From: Ophiura sarsii
Lineage: Eukaryota > Echinodermata > Ophiuroidea > Amphilepidida > Ophiuridae
Length of the DNA: 64,000 nt
Reading direction: 5' to 3'
Assembly (NCBI GenBank): GCA_035610835.1
Contig: CM069441.1
Location: forward strand, 157,200,996 to 157,264,995
Part shown: positions 24,120 through 35,671 of the stretch, piece after piece
Layout of the letters: the number at the start of each line of letters is the position of its first letter
Numbering within the stretch: the first letter of the stretch is position 1
The notes under the pieces: generated by a model
Databases searched by the model: none
Seen by the model: only the letters and a program-made list of their open reading frames with translations
Told to the model about the DNA's origin: nothing
Translations under genes and position numbers: made by a program

Positions 24120-24271
24120 TTGTAACGACAAGCAAATGGAAGTCTCCAGATAAAGCTCTTTTATGGAAACTACTCAATGAGTACGGTTCCAGATCCATTC
24201 GTCCAGTCATAAATTCTTCCGATGTTGTAACTGTACATTTCAGAGTGCTTATCGCCCGCCTAATTGACTTG
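24120..24271 (+). CDS. nAChR alpha subunit exon 2 (N-terminal ligand-binding domain)
   Basis: The acceptor TTTTCTTACAG ends at 24119 and the donor GTAAGT starts at 24272. The 152-bp exon enters in phase 1 (two bases complete a codon) and leaves in phase 0. Residues 1-50 include DKALLWKLLNEYGSRSIRPV, the N-terminal helix and 'RPV-NSSD-VTV' strand common to nAChRs, ending LIDL (family consensus LIDV). N31-S-S is a likely N-glycosylation site at the conserved position. The preceding exon should carry the signal peptide and end one base into a codon. Confidence 0.93.
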
Positions 24272-24736
24272 GTAAGTATTACGCGTTAGTTTCCTGAACC
24301 AGAGAAAAGGAATGACGTATTTAGATTAAATGAGAGGAATGATTAGCACTCACATTGAGACCAAACAAACCAAGTAAAAACACCATCGAGATAAAAACAT
24401 ACAAATGTCGAATGTTTTGCGAACCGGCGTGAATTTTGAAACATTTCAGCTGCATACAAGAAACAACATCACATACCACATTGAATATGAAACACTTTTA
24501 GCCACACTTCAAACTAATCATCTGAATAACCGTTTTATGTGTAACTATGGAAGTTACATGGAATAACCAGATCTAATTCGGCTTCAGTACAGGTAATGAC
24601 AAAGGGTGTTTATTAGTATTATCTTTATCTATATTATGCAGCAATGGAAATACCCACATGACTTTCCACCGGGTAAACAGTCCCGGGGTAGGGGTAGACC
24701 AACCCTGGTTGGACCAACCCCTGGTGGGTATATAGG

Positions 24737-24912
24737 GTTAGGGTTTGGGTTATGGTTATGGTTATGGTTATGGTTATAGTTATAGTTATAGTTATGGTTA
24801 TGGTTATGGTTATGGTTATGGTTATGGTTATGGTCATGGTTATGGTTATGGTTATGGTTATGGTTATGGTTATGGTTATGGTTATGGTTATGGTTAGGGT
24901 TAGGGTTAGGGA
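24737..24912 (+). repeat. (GGTTAT)n array ending in (GGTTAG)n telomere-like units
   Basis: About 25 hexamers of GGTTAT with a few variants (GGTTATAGTTAT, GGTCAT) pass into about three GGTTAG units, i.e. TTAGGG, the metazoan telomere repeat. The long ORFs across it on both strands (Met-Val and Thr-Ile repeats) are artefacts. Confidence 0.95.
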
Positions 24913-25025
24913 TAGAAACAGTACCTGGGTGGACAGTCCCGGGGTTGGACAGTTCCGGGGTTGTTTTAGAATGATCCGGACAGTCCCGGGGCTGTTTTAG
25001 AATGATCCGGACAGTCCCGGGGATC

Positions 25026-25190
25026 CATCCTTGTTTTTACCTCCCCGAAGGATCCATCGGGGATCCATCCTTGTTTTTACCTACCCGACCACCAACCCCC
25101 TAATTGTTTTAACATAATTTATAATCAATATAGTTTCCAAGGTGTTTTTTAAACAGTATTATTGCGGTTTATTCCCTGAGGGCGCTCTAT
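25026..25190 (+). repeat. Second copy of the 4.3-4.6 kb repeat family
   Basis: CCATCCTTGTTTTTACC appears twice (about 25026 and 25066); the second is followed by CCGACCACCAACCCCCT, TTTCCAAGGTGT and TATTGCGGTTTATTCC-CTGAGGGCGCTC, all shared with 4345-4585 but in a different block order. Confidence 0.75.
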
Positions 25191-25281
25191 TGTAGTATAC
25201 CCAGGGTTACTCCACCCCGAGACTGTCTTTCCCGGGACTATCTACCCCGGGTGAAAAGTCATATGGGTATTTCCATCTGCG

Positions 25282-26672
25282 TACTTATATAGTCATGATA
25301 GTATTAGAATAGGACATATCACATTATTCTTTACCGCCGCTGCTGAAATTGATTCCATTTGTTTATACATTATATCAAATGAGTGAAAGAAAGATTGTAA
25401 ACCACGTATCACTAATATATATGGGCGATTCCATGCAAATATGATGGAACAAAAAAGCTGAAAATTACTCCAAAATATTTATTTTTACCTTCATGTTGTT
25501 CAAAGCCCATGCAAAGGTTCAGGAAAAAATTTGATACAACATTTGGCTATTGTTTACTATGAACAAAATATATTACTTTCATTTCCCTCAAAAAGAATGT
25601 CCACCTTATACACTTAGCCTGCAGTCCGCAAACACTGAGATATAATTACAATTGAATGCGATCGCTCATGATAAACAAATGGACGAAATGTCATTGGTTC
25701 CAAATATTGCTCTCTCTTAAAATGTCTTGTACTTAAATGGTCACGTCGTACAATCGATTTAAGAATAATAGTTGCTAAAACCCTCTTAAAACACCTGTTG
25801 GCATATCAATGTAGATACTACTTTGACACATTTCATTTTCGATAGCGACGAATTTGTAAAATGCCGAAGGGAAATGCACTGCTTGTAGATGTCATAGACC
25901 GGTTTCAATAAATTTGCAAAACAGGTCCTATTATAAGGAGTATTTCAAGACATTAATCTCAATAAAATACTTTGATTTCTCCTCAAGATCACTCTTGAAA
26001 CTGACGGTCCGAATTCCGCGGGAGTTTAAATCGGTGATAGTACCCAAAGTGCGCGGTTCAAAATTGCGCGGTTCGTTTTTGGTGATAAATTGACCTATAG
26101 TTCACCGCTAAGGATAAAGTAAAAGAGACAAAACAAACGGCATTTTAAAGTGAATTAGTCATCTTGAAGCTCATATAAACGTCAATTAATAAACACTGAT
26201 CATTAAATGAGGATCAAGCATCTTTTTTCCTTAAAAAGTGGCACAACCCGTTCTTGAGTACTCGTATGATCAAGAATATCGTTGGATTGGAAGAGAGCAA
26301 TTACAATCAAGCTAACGGCATTCGAAAGCCAACAAAATCATCTTTAAGATAATATAAATATTACAGTCAAATATTGAGCAATCAATGAGGGCAATGACGT
26401 GGAACAGTGCACCCTTTTTGTACATGTCATGATTGAGGTTAGCGGTAATACATGAAATTAGGTCAGACCAAGACAAAGTATTACAGCAACTACATGGCCC
26501 GTATCATTCTCTTACCACGACTATAACAATCAAGCAAGAATAGCACTCTACACATGCGCACCCCCAACCACCCGTTTGACTCCACTAGGTGTGTTGGGTA
26601 AAATGGGTAGTATTCCAGAACCAGAACCAGAATCCTCACCAGCCTAACATAAACATTGTTTATTTGGAGCGT
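25282..26672. other. Intron 2 stretch, nothing recognised
   Basis: AT-rich intronic DNA with no gene, RNA or transposon ends identified. Confidence 0.4.
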
Positions 26673-26770
26673 TCCTGCCGTTGATGGCGTAATACAACAT
26701 CGATATCGCAATCTTCGCCTCGCTTTCGTTTAATACGCGATATCGATATTTACTCCATCAACGGCAGGAA
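26673..26770. repeat. Inverted repeat with ~36-bp imperfect arms
   Basis: CCTGCCGTTGATGG and ATCGATATCGC on the left pair with GCGATATCGAT and CCATCAACGGCAGG on the right across a ~25-nt loop (CTTCGCCTCGCTTTCG). A small foldback element or hairpin. Confidence 0.8.
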
Positions 26771-27193
26771 AGTGCCAACATAAGGCATATGCATTGAGTT
26801 GGCATATAATAAAGGAAACGATCCATGACATTAGTGTCTTTCAAACCCCTGTCACCAGTTGCTTTGGGAAATCATAGATTGGAACCGATATATAATGTTT
26901 GTAGGGTAATGAATCCCAACAGATATCGCGCGTATGGTTTAAATTATTATGATCCGTCACCAGTTACTTCTTTTCATTTTCCAAAATGCAAAGGCATCAT
27001 GTGTGAATATATTCCGCAGTGAGTTAATTAAATTTTAACTACGAATTTAGGAATAGCTGTCGATGGTTATATGGATGCGTCTCTTGCAGTAAGCTCTTGG
27101 ACGTAATGCGAATGTTAATTTTCAAAAATGAGATCAGATGTCTCTAAACATTTTAGCAAGAGTGTTATGTTTGAACGTGGTTATTTCACCGCA

Positions 27194-27229
27194 CCCCCCC
27201 CCCCCCCTCCCCCCCCCCCCAAAAAAAAA
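27194..27229. repeat. Poly-C then poly-A low-complexity run
   Basis: C14, T, C12, then A9. A 4-base-deep homopolymer region prone to sequencing length error. Confidence 0.9.
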
Positions 27230-27269
27230 TAAATAATACGTCTGTATTACATCTCAATGTTCTCAAGGA

Positions 27270-27500
27270 GCTGCAAAAACTATCTGGAGGTTTCAATGAT
27301 AAAACGTTTTACGCTCTTAAAAGCACTAAAAGCATTTATTTTTCTCAAAGGGAAAGGCAAATTTCAGGTCTTTTTGGCCTTCCAGCCTTTTCCTCCATAT
27401 TGTCCTATGGTTGTATTTTGTTTGTTATCTGTTTGCTTTGTTTGAATATTGTTGATGTTTTGTAAATGTTGTTATATGGAAATAAATGATTGATTAGTTT
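27270..27500 (+). repeat. Possible LINE 3' end
   Basis: A T/G-rich stretch ends in GGAAATAAATGATTGATTAG, resembling the ATGATTGA-type tails of CR1/L2-group LINEs. No coding part is preserved. Confidence 0.35.
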
Positions 27501-28704
27501 TGATTAGCATATTATGCGATCTTTTCAAGGGTACGCTGGATACGCCCTCTATTCTTGATTTTTTTTTTTTTTGCAAGCAGATTTTCTTGCAGATTTACCT
27601 TTCTGATCATAAATCATAAATATATTCTTGAGTTACATAGCGATAAGATTCCTAATTACTTAATATACCGTATATATAGAGACTTATATTTCACTATAAA
27701 TTCCGCTCTAAAACCATGATTTTGAAGTATACATGCCTTTAAATTTAACGATATTTGCTATGTTCGAGATTTAATTTGGCTTGGTCCAATATTGTTTGTT
27801 CTCGCGGCGAGTTTCGCCTCGCTTTTCGCAGGTATAAACACCAAGCAGAAAGCGCGGTAACGTTTACACGCATGAAAGGCATTCTAGGTTATTCCATCAT
27901 CGATTGAAGTGGTTCAAAGTGTTCATATTTATGTTTCTCTTCTTCATACAGCTTCAATTTCATATTCACCTCCTGGTAGGTTGGAATTATGGGTATGTCC
28001 ACATTAGACAGGAATATGATGTTATTTCATTACGTCGGCGGTGGAGTATTGGGACTTCGGCTGTTCTAGAAAAACACAGGTCAAAGATAGAAATTAAATA
28101 CCCAATTTAATTCGCTGTAAGCATAATAACTTCGAATACTTTGTTAAAAGCATCATGAGAATAACGACTTTACATACCTCTGGTAATATTTCTCTCATGG
28201 TATCAGCTTACGCATATTTGTAAATGTTTTTACACAGGAAGGATTTCAACCCCATCATGCCATGGGCTGATTATGTTGTTGTTATGTGAACGTAATTATA
28301 TAGGGAGATAAATAATTTGTAGGGCGGTTGAGACATTTGGCAAATGGGAATTCCATTTGGAAATGTTTTTAGAATGTTCCTAGAGGGTATAATAATCAAA
28401 TGTTTGTAAACCTTTCATCATTCCCCACTCAATTTGATATTGAATATTATTTAGTTACTGAGCATAATATAGATCATCAATACAAGACTTTAATGGAACC
28501 AACTCTTTTTCTATAATTGGGGGATAAGATTTATTGTCTACATTTTATTAGTATATGTTGATGGACCGGGACACTGGTTGGGTAGCTGCTTTGCACTTTT
28601 GAGGAATAGTTTCAAGGTGCTAAAGAGAGTGGCAGATGTACTTGATATAGAGTTTCGCTCGAAACTCTGAATGTGCAGTAGACTTGCCCCAAGTCTCTCT
28701 TGTT
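27501..28704. other. Intron 2 stretch, nothing recognised
   Basis: AT-rich, with a T12 run near 27560 and no recognisable gene. A 27785-27830 GC-rich patch shares the words TTCGCCTCGCTTT with the loop of the 26673-26770 hairpin. Confidence 0.4.
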
Positions 28705-28777
28705 ACTGTCTCCGTTCTGTTAATGTCTCAATCTGTTTTTACTGTCTCCATTCTGTTAATGTCTCAATCTGTTTTTA
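28705..28777 (+). repeat. Two-copy tandem repeat, 36-bp unit
   Basis: ACTGTCTCCGTTCTGTTAAT...CTGTTTTT at 28705-28740 is repeated at 28741-28776 with a single G/A change. Confidence 0.95.
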
Positions 28778-29019
28778 AGGTTTAATATATAGTAGGCCTA
28801 CACCATTCATACCAGTCATATAAGGTCACCATGCATTAGCCCAGGCCATGTCCTTAAATAAGTTCATGTATACACAAGCAAATATGTCAATTGGTCTCTA
28901 GGTGCTAGTTTAGGGCACATGTCTATCCATCCAGGCATCCAGGTAATTACTATACCCTGAAGCTGTTATGCAGGACACCAACCGAACCCATACAGTGATC
29001 TACCCGCCAGAGACATGCG

Positions 29020-29364
29020 AGCAGAAATTTCTTGTCAGGCATTATGTCAGGTGATGGGCACGACAGGTGGTGCCATACTATACTATACTGGTACATGTAG
29101 AAACAGAGCATTTCAGTAGGTAAAGGTTTTTGGGTCATATCAGGGCCTGCCTACAAATATAGTAAAATAATCAGACATTAAGGCCTTGTGAGAGCAGAAA
29201 TTTCTTGTCAGGCATTATGTCAGGTGATGGGCACGACAGGTGGTGCCATACTATACTATACTGGTACATGTAGAAACAGAGCATTTCAGTAGGTAAAGGT
29301 TTTTGGGTCATATCAGGGCCTGCCTACAAATATAGTAAAATAATCAGACATTAAGGCCTTGTGA
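29020..29364 (+). repeat. Recent tandem duplication, 173-bp unit, two copies
   Basis: GCAGAAATTTCTTGTCAGGC at 29021 recurs at 29194, and the following ~170 bases appear identical by eye, ending AAGGCCTTGTGAG in both. Identity this high points to a very recent duplication or an assembly artefact. Confidence 0.95.
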
Positions 29365-29942
29365 GCCAGGCTAAATGTGCAGCTCCTCGTGACACCTTGA
29401 CACTACGAATTGTGACACCTACACGAACGATGTACTGAAGGTAGAAATAGTGCCGCCGATATATTCCGCGATGAAACCAATTATGAGCTATTATGATGGA
29501 ATTATTAAACGTATTTCATTATCGTAGTTGCTTCTATGCGAGAATGCCTCCTATATGACATCTTTTGTAAACGCCGTCTTATTAACCATAATGTGTTTTC
29601 ATCAAAGATTAGAAATTATTATCAACTTAGACTTTATTAATACTCGGTTTCGGGGTTTAGCGCGGCAAGCCGAGATGTACCTAAATGTCAATGCCACAAC
29701 GCAAAGAACATTTTGCATCACTATTGTTATCGGCAAATGTTAATTAACCGGCTTTGTTGTAGCTACGCTCATTGCATTGTGGGACTGCAATATTGGTACA
29801 ACTCGGCTTCCGGGCTGAAACCCGTTTATTCTGTGACTACATGAATGTTACTATATTATTGACCTAATTGGGGCTATTTGGAGCTATTTGGGGGCTGATA
29901 ATTCCTGTTTTGCACATTTTGAACTGTCTAATCACCCCGAGT
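29365..29942. other. Intron 2 stretch
   Basis: A 71-codon ORF at 29528-29743 has no recognisable domain. No repeat recognised. Confidence 0.4.
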
Positions 29943-29945
29943 GTT

Positions 29946-30019
29946 GGTCTAAGCCCATTGGTATTTGTCTAAGCCCATTGGTATTTGTCTAAGCCCATTG
30001 TGTCTTAGCCCATTGGTAT
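29946..30019 (+). repeat. 20-bp tandem repeat, about 4 copies
   Basis: The unit GTCTAAGCCCATTGGTATTT occurs three times in register; the fourth is shortened (GTCTTAGCCCATTGGTAT). Confidence 0.9.
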
Positions 30020-30527
30020 GGTCGCGTAATCAAAGGTATTTGTCTGATCCCACCGGTCCAACCTAAGAGTTATCAAATATATATCACGTTAAATGTATAA
30101 GCGCGTGTGTCTGCACTTAAAAAGTTAAGGTAATTGTGCTTCCATTATAGCATGGACCTGTTGAGGAGGAAAGTCGTGATCCATCAATGCTGGACATTAA
30201 TTCACACTCATTTACATGACAATAGACATACACAGTTTAACTGATCCCTGAGGATGTTGAATGCTATCATGGTTGTATTACCTAACAAGGATTACCGGAA
30301 CATAAGTGCTGCCTAAGGAACACAAGTATGCTATTGAATCAATTGAAGAGGAGCGGCTGTATAAACATCGGTTTATTTCTTCAGTGCCAAATTTAATCAG
30401 AAACTGAATAAAAGTGGGGATTTCCACATGCCGCTGATCATGCGTATTGAGACTTTGATTTTACTCTCTTAACCGATATACCGAAAATGTATCTTCACAG
30501 CGCTCTTCATTGTGTCCTAGAAAACCG
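30020..30527. other. Intron 2 stretch, nothing recognised
   Basis: No gene or repeat recognised. Confidence 0.4.
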
Positions 30528-31826
30528 AAAACTTATTTTGACGGTTCTCTAGTGTTACGCCTTAACAGTCAGCACTTATTTTGACGGTTCTCTAGTGTTA
30601 CGCCTTAACAGTCAGCACTTATTTTGACGGTTCTCTAGTGTTACGCCTTAACAGTCAGCACTTATTTTGACGGTTCTCTAGTGTTACGCCTTAACAGTCA
30701 GCACTTATTTTGACGGTTCTCTATTGTCTTGCCTAACAGTCAGCAACTTATTTTGACGGTTCTCTCGTGTTACGCTTAACAGTCAGCAACTTATTTTGAC
30801 GGTTCTCTAGTGTTACGCCTAACAGTCAGCACTTATTTTGACTCTTCTCTAGTGTTACGCCTATAACAGTCAGCACTTATTTTGACTCTTCTCTAGTGTT
30901 ACGCCTATAACAGTCAGCACTTATTTTGACGGTTCTCTCGTGTTACGCTTAACAGTCAGCAACTTATTTTGACGGTTCTCTAGTGTTACGCCTAACAGTC
31001 AGCACTTATTTTGACTCTTCTCTAGTGTTACGCCTATAACAGTTAGCACTTATTTTGACTCTTCTCTAGTGTTACGCTGAACAGTCAGCAACTTATTTTG
31101 ACGGTTCTCTAGTGTTAATCCTAACAGTCAGCACTTATTTTGACTCTTCTCTAGTGTTACGCCTATAACAGTTAGCACTTATTTTGACTCTTCTCTAGTG
31201 TTACGCTGAACAGTCAGCAACTTATTTTGACGGTTCTCTAGTGTTACGCCTAACAGTCAGCAACTTATTTTGACGGTTCTCTCGTGTTACGCTTAACAGT
31301 CAGCACTTATTTTGACTCTTCTCTAGTGTTACGCCTATAACAGTTAGCACTTATTTTGACTCTTCTCTAGTGTTACGCTGAACAGTCAGCAACTTATTTT
31401 GACGGTTCTCTAGTGTTAATCCTAACAGTCAGCACTTATTTTGACTCTTCTCTAGTGTTACGCCTATAACAGTTAGCACTTATTTTGACTCTTCTCTAGT
31501 GTTACGCCTAAACAGTCAGCACTTATTTTGACGGTTCTCTAGTGTTACGCCTATAACAGTTAGCAACTTATTTTGACGGTTCTCTAGTGTTACGCCTATA
31601 ACAGTCAGCAACTTATTTTGACGGTTCTCTCGTGTTACGCTTAACAGTTAGCAACTTATTTTGACGGTTCTCTAGTGTTACGCCTATAACAGTCAGCAAC
31701 TTATTTTGACGGTTCTCTCGTGTTACGCTTAACAGTTAGCAACTTATTTTGACGGTTCTCTAGTGTAACGCCTAACAGTCAGCACTTATGTTGACGTTTC
31801 TCTAGTGTTACGCCTAACAGTCATAA
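30528..31826 (+). repeat. Minisatellite, ~43-bp unit, 30 copies with higher-order pattern
   Basis: I counted 30 units beginning ACTTATTTTGAC and ending in a variant of AACAGTCAGC. Units differ at three variable sites: CGG or TCT after TTTTGA, CTAGTG or CTCGTG, and the spacer before AACAG (CCTT, CCTA, CCTATA, CTGA, CTTA). A three-unit block (TCT/CCTATA, TCT/CTGA, CGG/AATCCTA) recurs around 31013, 31139 and 31316, so expansion involved blocks as well as single units. It lies inside intron 2. Confidence 0.97.
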
Positions 31827-32060
31827 TGGGATCCTTAGAATAACCACATTTGATTTGTGAAATCAAAAATAGATTGTTCAATAAATGTTCAAATTACACG
31901 TGTGTAAATTAAGATTGGTCCAAAAGCATTTCAACCGATTTGACAATAAATTAGGGTGCTGCTATGCAGCCAGTATCAACACTCAAAGCAACAACTAATA
32001 TTTATTTACCGGAGATCGCGTTTGACGTTATACCATGGATTGCAATCATGCGTGTTAATA
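31827..32060. other. Intron 2 stretch
   Basis: Short AT-rich spacer between minisatellite and MITE; nothing recognised. Confidence 0.4.
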
Positions 32061-32480
32061 AGGGGGCTGTGCACCTTCAGGTACAGCCTCCCGGCGTAAA
32101 ACTGCCGTAACTTCTTCATTATTCATTTAATCTATATAGAAGTATACTTTTTTTGCAGAAAAGGGTTCAATGAATCCAACCATGATCATGAAATTGACAA
32201 TTTTGGGAGAAAATTATAAAAAACACGTTTTTTGACCCATTTTAGGTTCTGCAAAGATAACTCAAAATATATTTTGTCAAATTTTGTCATACTAGTTTTA
32301 TTATATTCCTCATGCAATTCCCTAGGAATCGTTTTTTTGTTGTTGAAAATCGTTATTATTTTTTGAATTATCGACCAAAAAGTGCCAACAAATATGATTT
32401 TTTACCAAAAATGGTGATTTTCACGATTTTGGAGGTTAAAAAATCACGTTCGCAGGCTATACGAAGGTGCACATCCCCCT
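32061..32480. mobile_element. 420-bp TA-flanked MITE (AGGGGG...CCCCCT)
   Basis: Ends AGGGGGCTGTGCACCTTC and (reverse complement) AGGGGGATGTGCACCTTC, with TA on both sides (32059-32060, 32481-32482). Imperfect inverted similarity continues inward. Tc1/mariner-type by target, no transposase. Directly precedes the LINE region. Confidence 0.85.
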
Positions 32481-32482
32481 TA

Positions 32483-32560
32483 ATCTGGTATTCATTCATT
32501 TACTTTTGAAAATCAATCACACTCTCCAATGTAAGAGTGTGAGAATTTACTCACTTAGTT
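32483..32560. repeat. GAGTGA-type motif cluster, left of the LINE
   Basis: TCACACTCTCC, GTAAGAGTGTGAG and TTTACTCACTTA are close inverted and direct copies of GAGTGA/TCACTC-type words. The same words resume right after the LINE at 35221, suggesting that the LINE interrupts an older element. Confidence 0.45.
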
Positions 32561-35218
32561 TGTTTACTCAAGTAGTAAACAAACCAACTCGTAAGGATGC
32601 AATTTTGGACAAGATTATCACCAATGTTACTGCGTACTATCGTGTCCCAGAAATACTATCTCCAATTGGTACCAGTGACCACTCTTCAGTTATATGGTTG
32701 CCAAAGTCTGATTCTTCTGTTCGTGCAAATGCACCGCGTAAACGCGTCGTGCGACCAATGACGGACTCATTAGAGACTTTAGACAGTGGATTCAGAACCA
32801 CGATTGGGGAGAAGTATATAACGAAAAGAACACGATTGCTAAATGTGATGCATTTTATCGCACTTTAATGACGCAATTGGCACGTTTATTCCCTGTAAGA
32901 CCGTGAAACTTCACAATGAGGACAAACCTTGGATGTCCAATTACATTAAGAGCCTTATCCAAGAGCGTCAACAGGTCTTTAGTATAAGGAACACCGTTCG
33001 CGAAATTGCAACGACTCCGCAATAAAGTCAGATATGTAATAGTAAAGGCAAAGAGAGACTACTACCGCAATAGGGTTCAGCGCCACAAGAAAGCAAACCC
33101 TGCCGAATGGTATAAACAGATCAAGGTTATGGCCAATTTGAACAAAGCGGAGACTGCCATTCAGCCGCCATCTCATGTCGATAGCAATGACTTTTAAAGC
33201 AGTCGCGGATAGCATTAATGACCACTTTGTGTACATATCTAGTGATCTTCGTCCACTTAGCTTGTCTGATATGCCATCTTACAGACCTGATCCACAGCCA
33301 AGTCCTTCTGTACAAGAATTTGAGGTTTACAATATGTTGCGGAAGACAAAGGCCCGCAAAGCCGGTGGTCCTGATGGTATTTCTTCACGAATCATCCGGA
33401 AATTTGCCTATGAACTGAGCAAGCCCCTCGTAGACATTTTGAATTATTCATACATGGAGGGAGTTGTCCAACTGCTGTGGAAAAGAGCACTCGTCGTCCC
33501 GATCCCTAAGGAAAACCTGCTACGTGGGACAAATTAAGACCTATCTCACTCACTGATCATTTCGCGAAGTTGGCTGAAGGTTTTATGGCTAAGTGGCTGT
33601 TAGAAGACATTGATAGTAAAATTGATCCCAACCAATATGGGAATCGCAAAGGCGTATCCACTACTCATTATCTTCTTAAGATGATGGATACATTACATAT
33701 AAATGCTGATAGACCGGGTCATATGAGCACTGTAGTAATCACTGATTTCAGTAAAGCCTTCGACCTGACCATAACATTCTTATGGGGAAATTCATCACGA
33801 TGGGAGTCAGACCATCTGTTGTTTCTTGGATAGCCAGCCTCCTAGATGAAAGGGAGCAATTTGTTCGCTACCGCGGTGTTACTAGTGAATAGAAGCGACT
33901 GATTGATGGTGTGCCACAAGGTACCAAATTGGGACCACTCGGTTTTGTTGTGATAGCAAATGACGCCGCTACAGACACTCCGTTCGTGGCATTCAAATAT
34001 GTTGATGACCTTACGCTAATAGAACCAATATCAGTCTCAAAGCCATCTTGTATGCAAGAACATCTCAGGAATTTTGAAGAATGGGCTGCTGCAAATAACA
34101 TAAAACTTAACCCAAAAAAGTGTGCCTCAATGAAAGTGTCATTCTTAAAGAAAGATTCTGCGGACCCACCGCTTACAATATCAAACATTCCTCTTCAAGA
34201 AGTTCAGGTGGCTAAAATTCTGTGTGTTAAAATCAGTGTGGACCTGAAATGGAATGTTCATGTATCTGAAATTCGTAAGAAAGCCAATGGTAGACTCTAT
34301 ATATGCTTAAGTTACTAAAACGTTTCAACTTGCCTCATGATGATCTTGTCACAATTTTCTCGGGTTTTGTTAGACCATTGGCAGAATATGCTGCCCCAAT
34401 CTGGCACCCTGGTCTCACGATCCATGACTCTGTTGCCTTGGATAGAATCCAAAGAATAGCGTGCAAGATCATCATGGGCAAGCAGTACACATCTTATGAT
34501 AATGCTCTCCAAGAGTGTGGTTCAGATTCTCTGAGAGAAAGAAGAGAGCAACTATATAAGTCTAAACTTCTTGAATTCTCTCATGAAGTCTGAGCAATTT
34601 TGTTCCTGGGTCCCACCTACCAGAAGCTCAGTGCATCAAAGAAATCTTAGGAACTCTGACAGATTAAGTATTCCAAGGGTCAACACAATACGATGTAGAA
34701 AGAGTTCTCTTTTGCATGTGGCCGATCTCTGGAATAAGACTCATTAGTGTTTTCAATACTGCTCTGTTGCAATGAACTGGCCACTTGTTGGTATTCAACT
34801 TTTATCCTGTGCATACATTTCGTCCTTTTAGCTGTGTATAATATCGTGATCATTTATGTGAGTAGTAAGTTTGCTTTGAATGTATGTGGATGTGGTGGGT
34901 GAGTGTTGGGCGTTAGGTGTTTCTGTCTGTGTGGGGTGGGGATGGTGGGGGGGGGGGGGGGGGGGGGGTGAGTATGTAGGTGTGTGTAGAAGGTATGCCA
35001 GGTGGAGGTGAATTGGTTTGTGGGGTGTGTATGTAATGTACGGTTCATTTATTTGGTTAAATACTATTCTTGATATTACCTTTTAAATAATCATAATGGG
35101 CTTGTGCAATTGCATTTTGATATTTATACATGTTTTTATATTGTAAAATTGTTGCAATTCAGATGTTATTCTGCTATAACAATTATGTTAATAAGCCTTT
35201 TATGAATGGATGAATGAA
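32550..35218 (+). pseudogene. Degenerate CR1/L2/Jockey-group LINE (endonuclease C-terminus + reverse transcriptase)
   Basis: Sense-strand, 5'-truncated non-LTR retrotransposon read across several frameshifts. In order: endonuclease end (VVNKPTRKDAILDKIITN, GTSDHSSVIW; 32570-32700), RT fingers (RKAGGPDGIS, about 33350; LRPISLTDHFAKLAEGF, about 33535), motif A DFSKAFD (about 33750), motif B GVPQGTKLGPLGF (about 33910), motif C YVDD (about 34000), thumb and C-terminal region (LAEYAAPIWHPG, LDRIQRIACKII; 34380-34500). A non-coding 3' region with a G-run (34948-34967) ends in TGAATGGATGAATGAAAA, a CR1/L2-style tail. At least four frame changes and stops make it inactive. It sits in receptor intron 2, ending 453 bp before exon 3. 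Clade assignment beyond CR1/L2/Jockey is not possible by eye. Confidence 0.92.
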
Positions 35219-35220
35219 AA

Positions 35221-35341
35221 CCGCTCCAAACAATCTTTTGAGAGTAAATTTCATATTTCTTTTTTCATTCTTTCCAGAGTGACTTTTACTCTAGGGAAAA
35301 GCGAAAAATCACTCTACGTTTTGTCACTCTTTTAATATTAT
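35221..35341. repeat. GAGTGA-type motif cluster, right of the LINE
   Basis: GAGAGTAAAT, AGAGTGACTTTTACTCT, ATCACTCTACG and GTCACTCTTTTA lie within 120 bp immediately after the LINE tail. Confidence 0.45.
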
Positions 35342-35529
35342 CATTTGATAAGTGCTTGATAATTGTAGTGACCATAAGGAAACTGTTCTCTAATAGGCAA
35401 ATATTAATTATTTCTTATCAATCACGGTTTATTACCAGTTTTCTATTTAGAAAGGGATAATATCAAAAACATCGCCACAGTTAAAAAATAAAAAGACGGT
35501 GTTTCTTTTAAAATATGGCCATCTATGTT

Positions 35530-35627
35530 CGTAATATGATTGTTCCCGTCCCTGAGAGATAAACATTTCCCAGTGACTATAATATGATTGTTCCCGTCTC
35601 GGAGAGATATTTGCCAGTGACTATTAA
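35530..35627 (+). repeat. Two-copy tandem repeat, ~50-bp unit
   Basis: AATATGATTGTTCCCGTC...GAGAGATA...CAGTGACTAT occurs at about 35533 and 35581 with small differences. Confidence 0.85.
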
Positions 35628-35671
35628 AATAATATGCGTACATACTTTGTGTTTATATTCCATTAAAACAG

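Larger units (their letters stand above)
24638..25281. mobile_element. ~640-bp TIR element with simple-repeat core
   Basis: The left end (GCAGCAATGGAAATACCCA, ATGACTTT) and right end (reverse complement GCAGATGGAAATACCCAT, ATGACTTTT) are inverted copies, continuing into CCGGG/GGTAGA. Between them are several CAGTCCCGGGG words (three within 24940-25021), the hexamer array, and the block shared with 4492-4585. Target duplication not clear. It lies 366 bp after the exon 2 donor. Confidence 0.75.

Noticed and set aside
24634..25000. Long ORFs of Met-Val and Thr-Ile repeats
   Set aside because: They are translations of the (GGTTAT)n microsatellite on both strands.
30528..31826. CRISPR array
   Set aside because: There are direct repeats but no unique spacers; every unit is a variant of the same 43 bp, in a eukaryotic intron.
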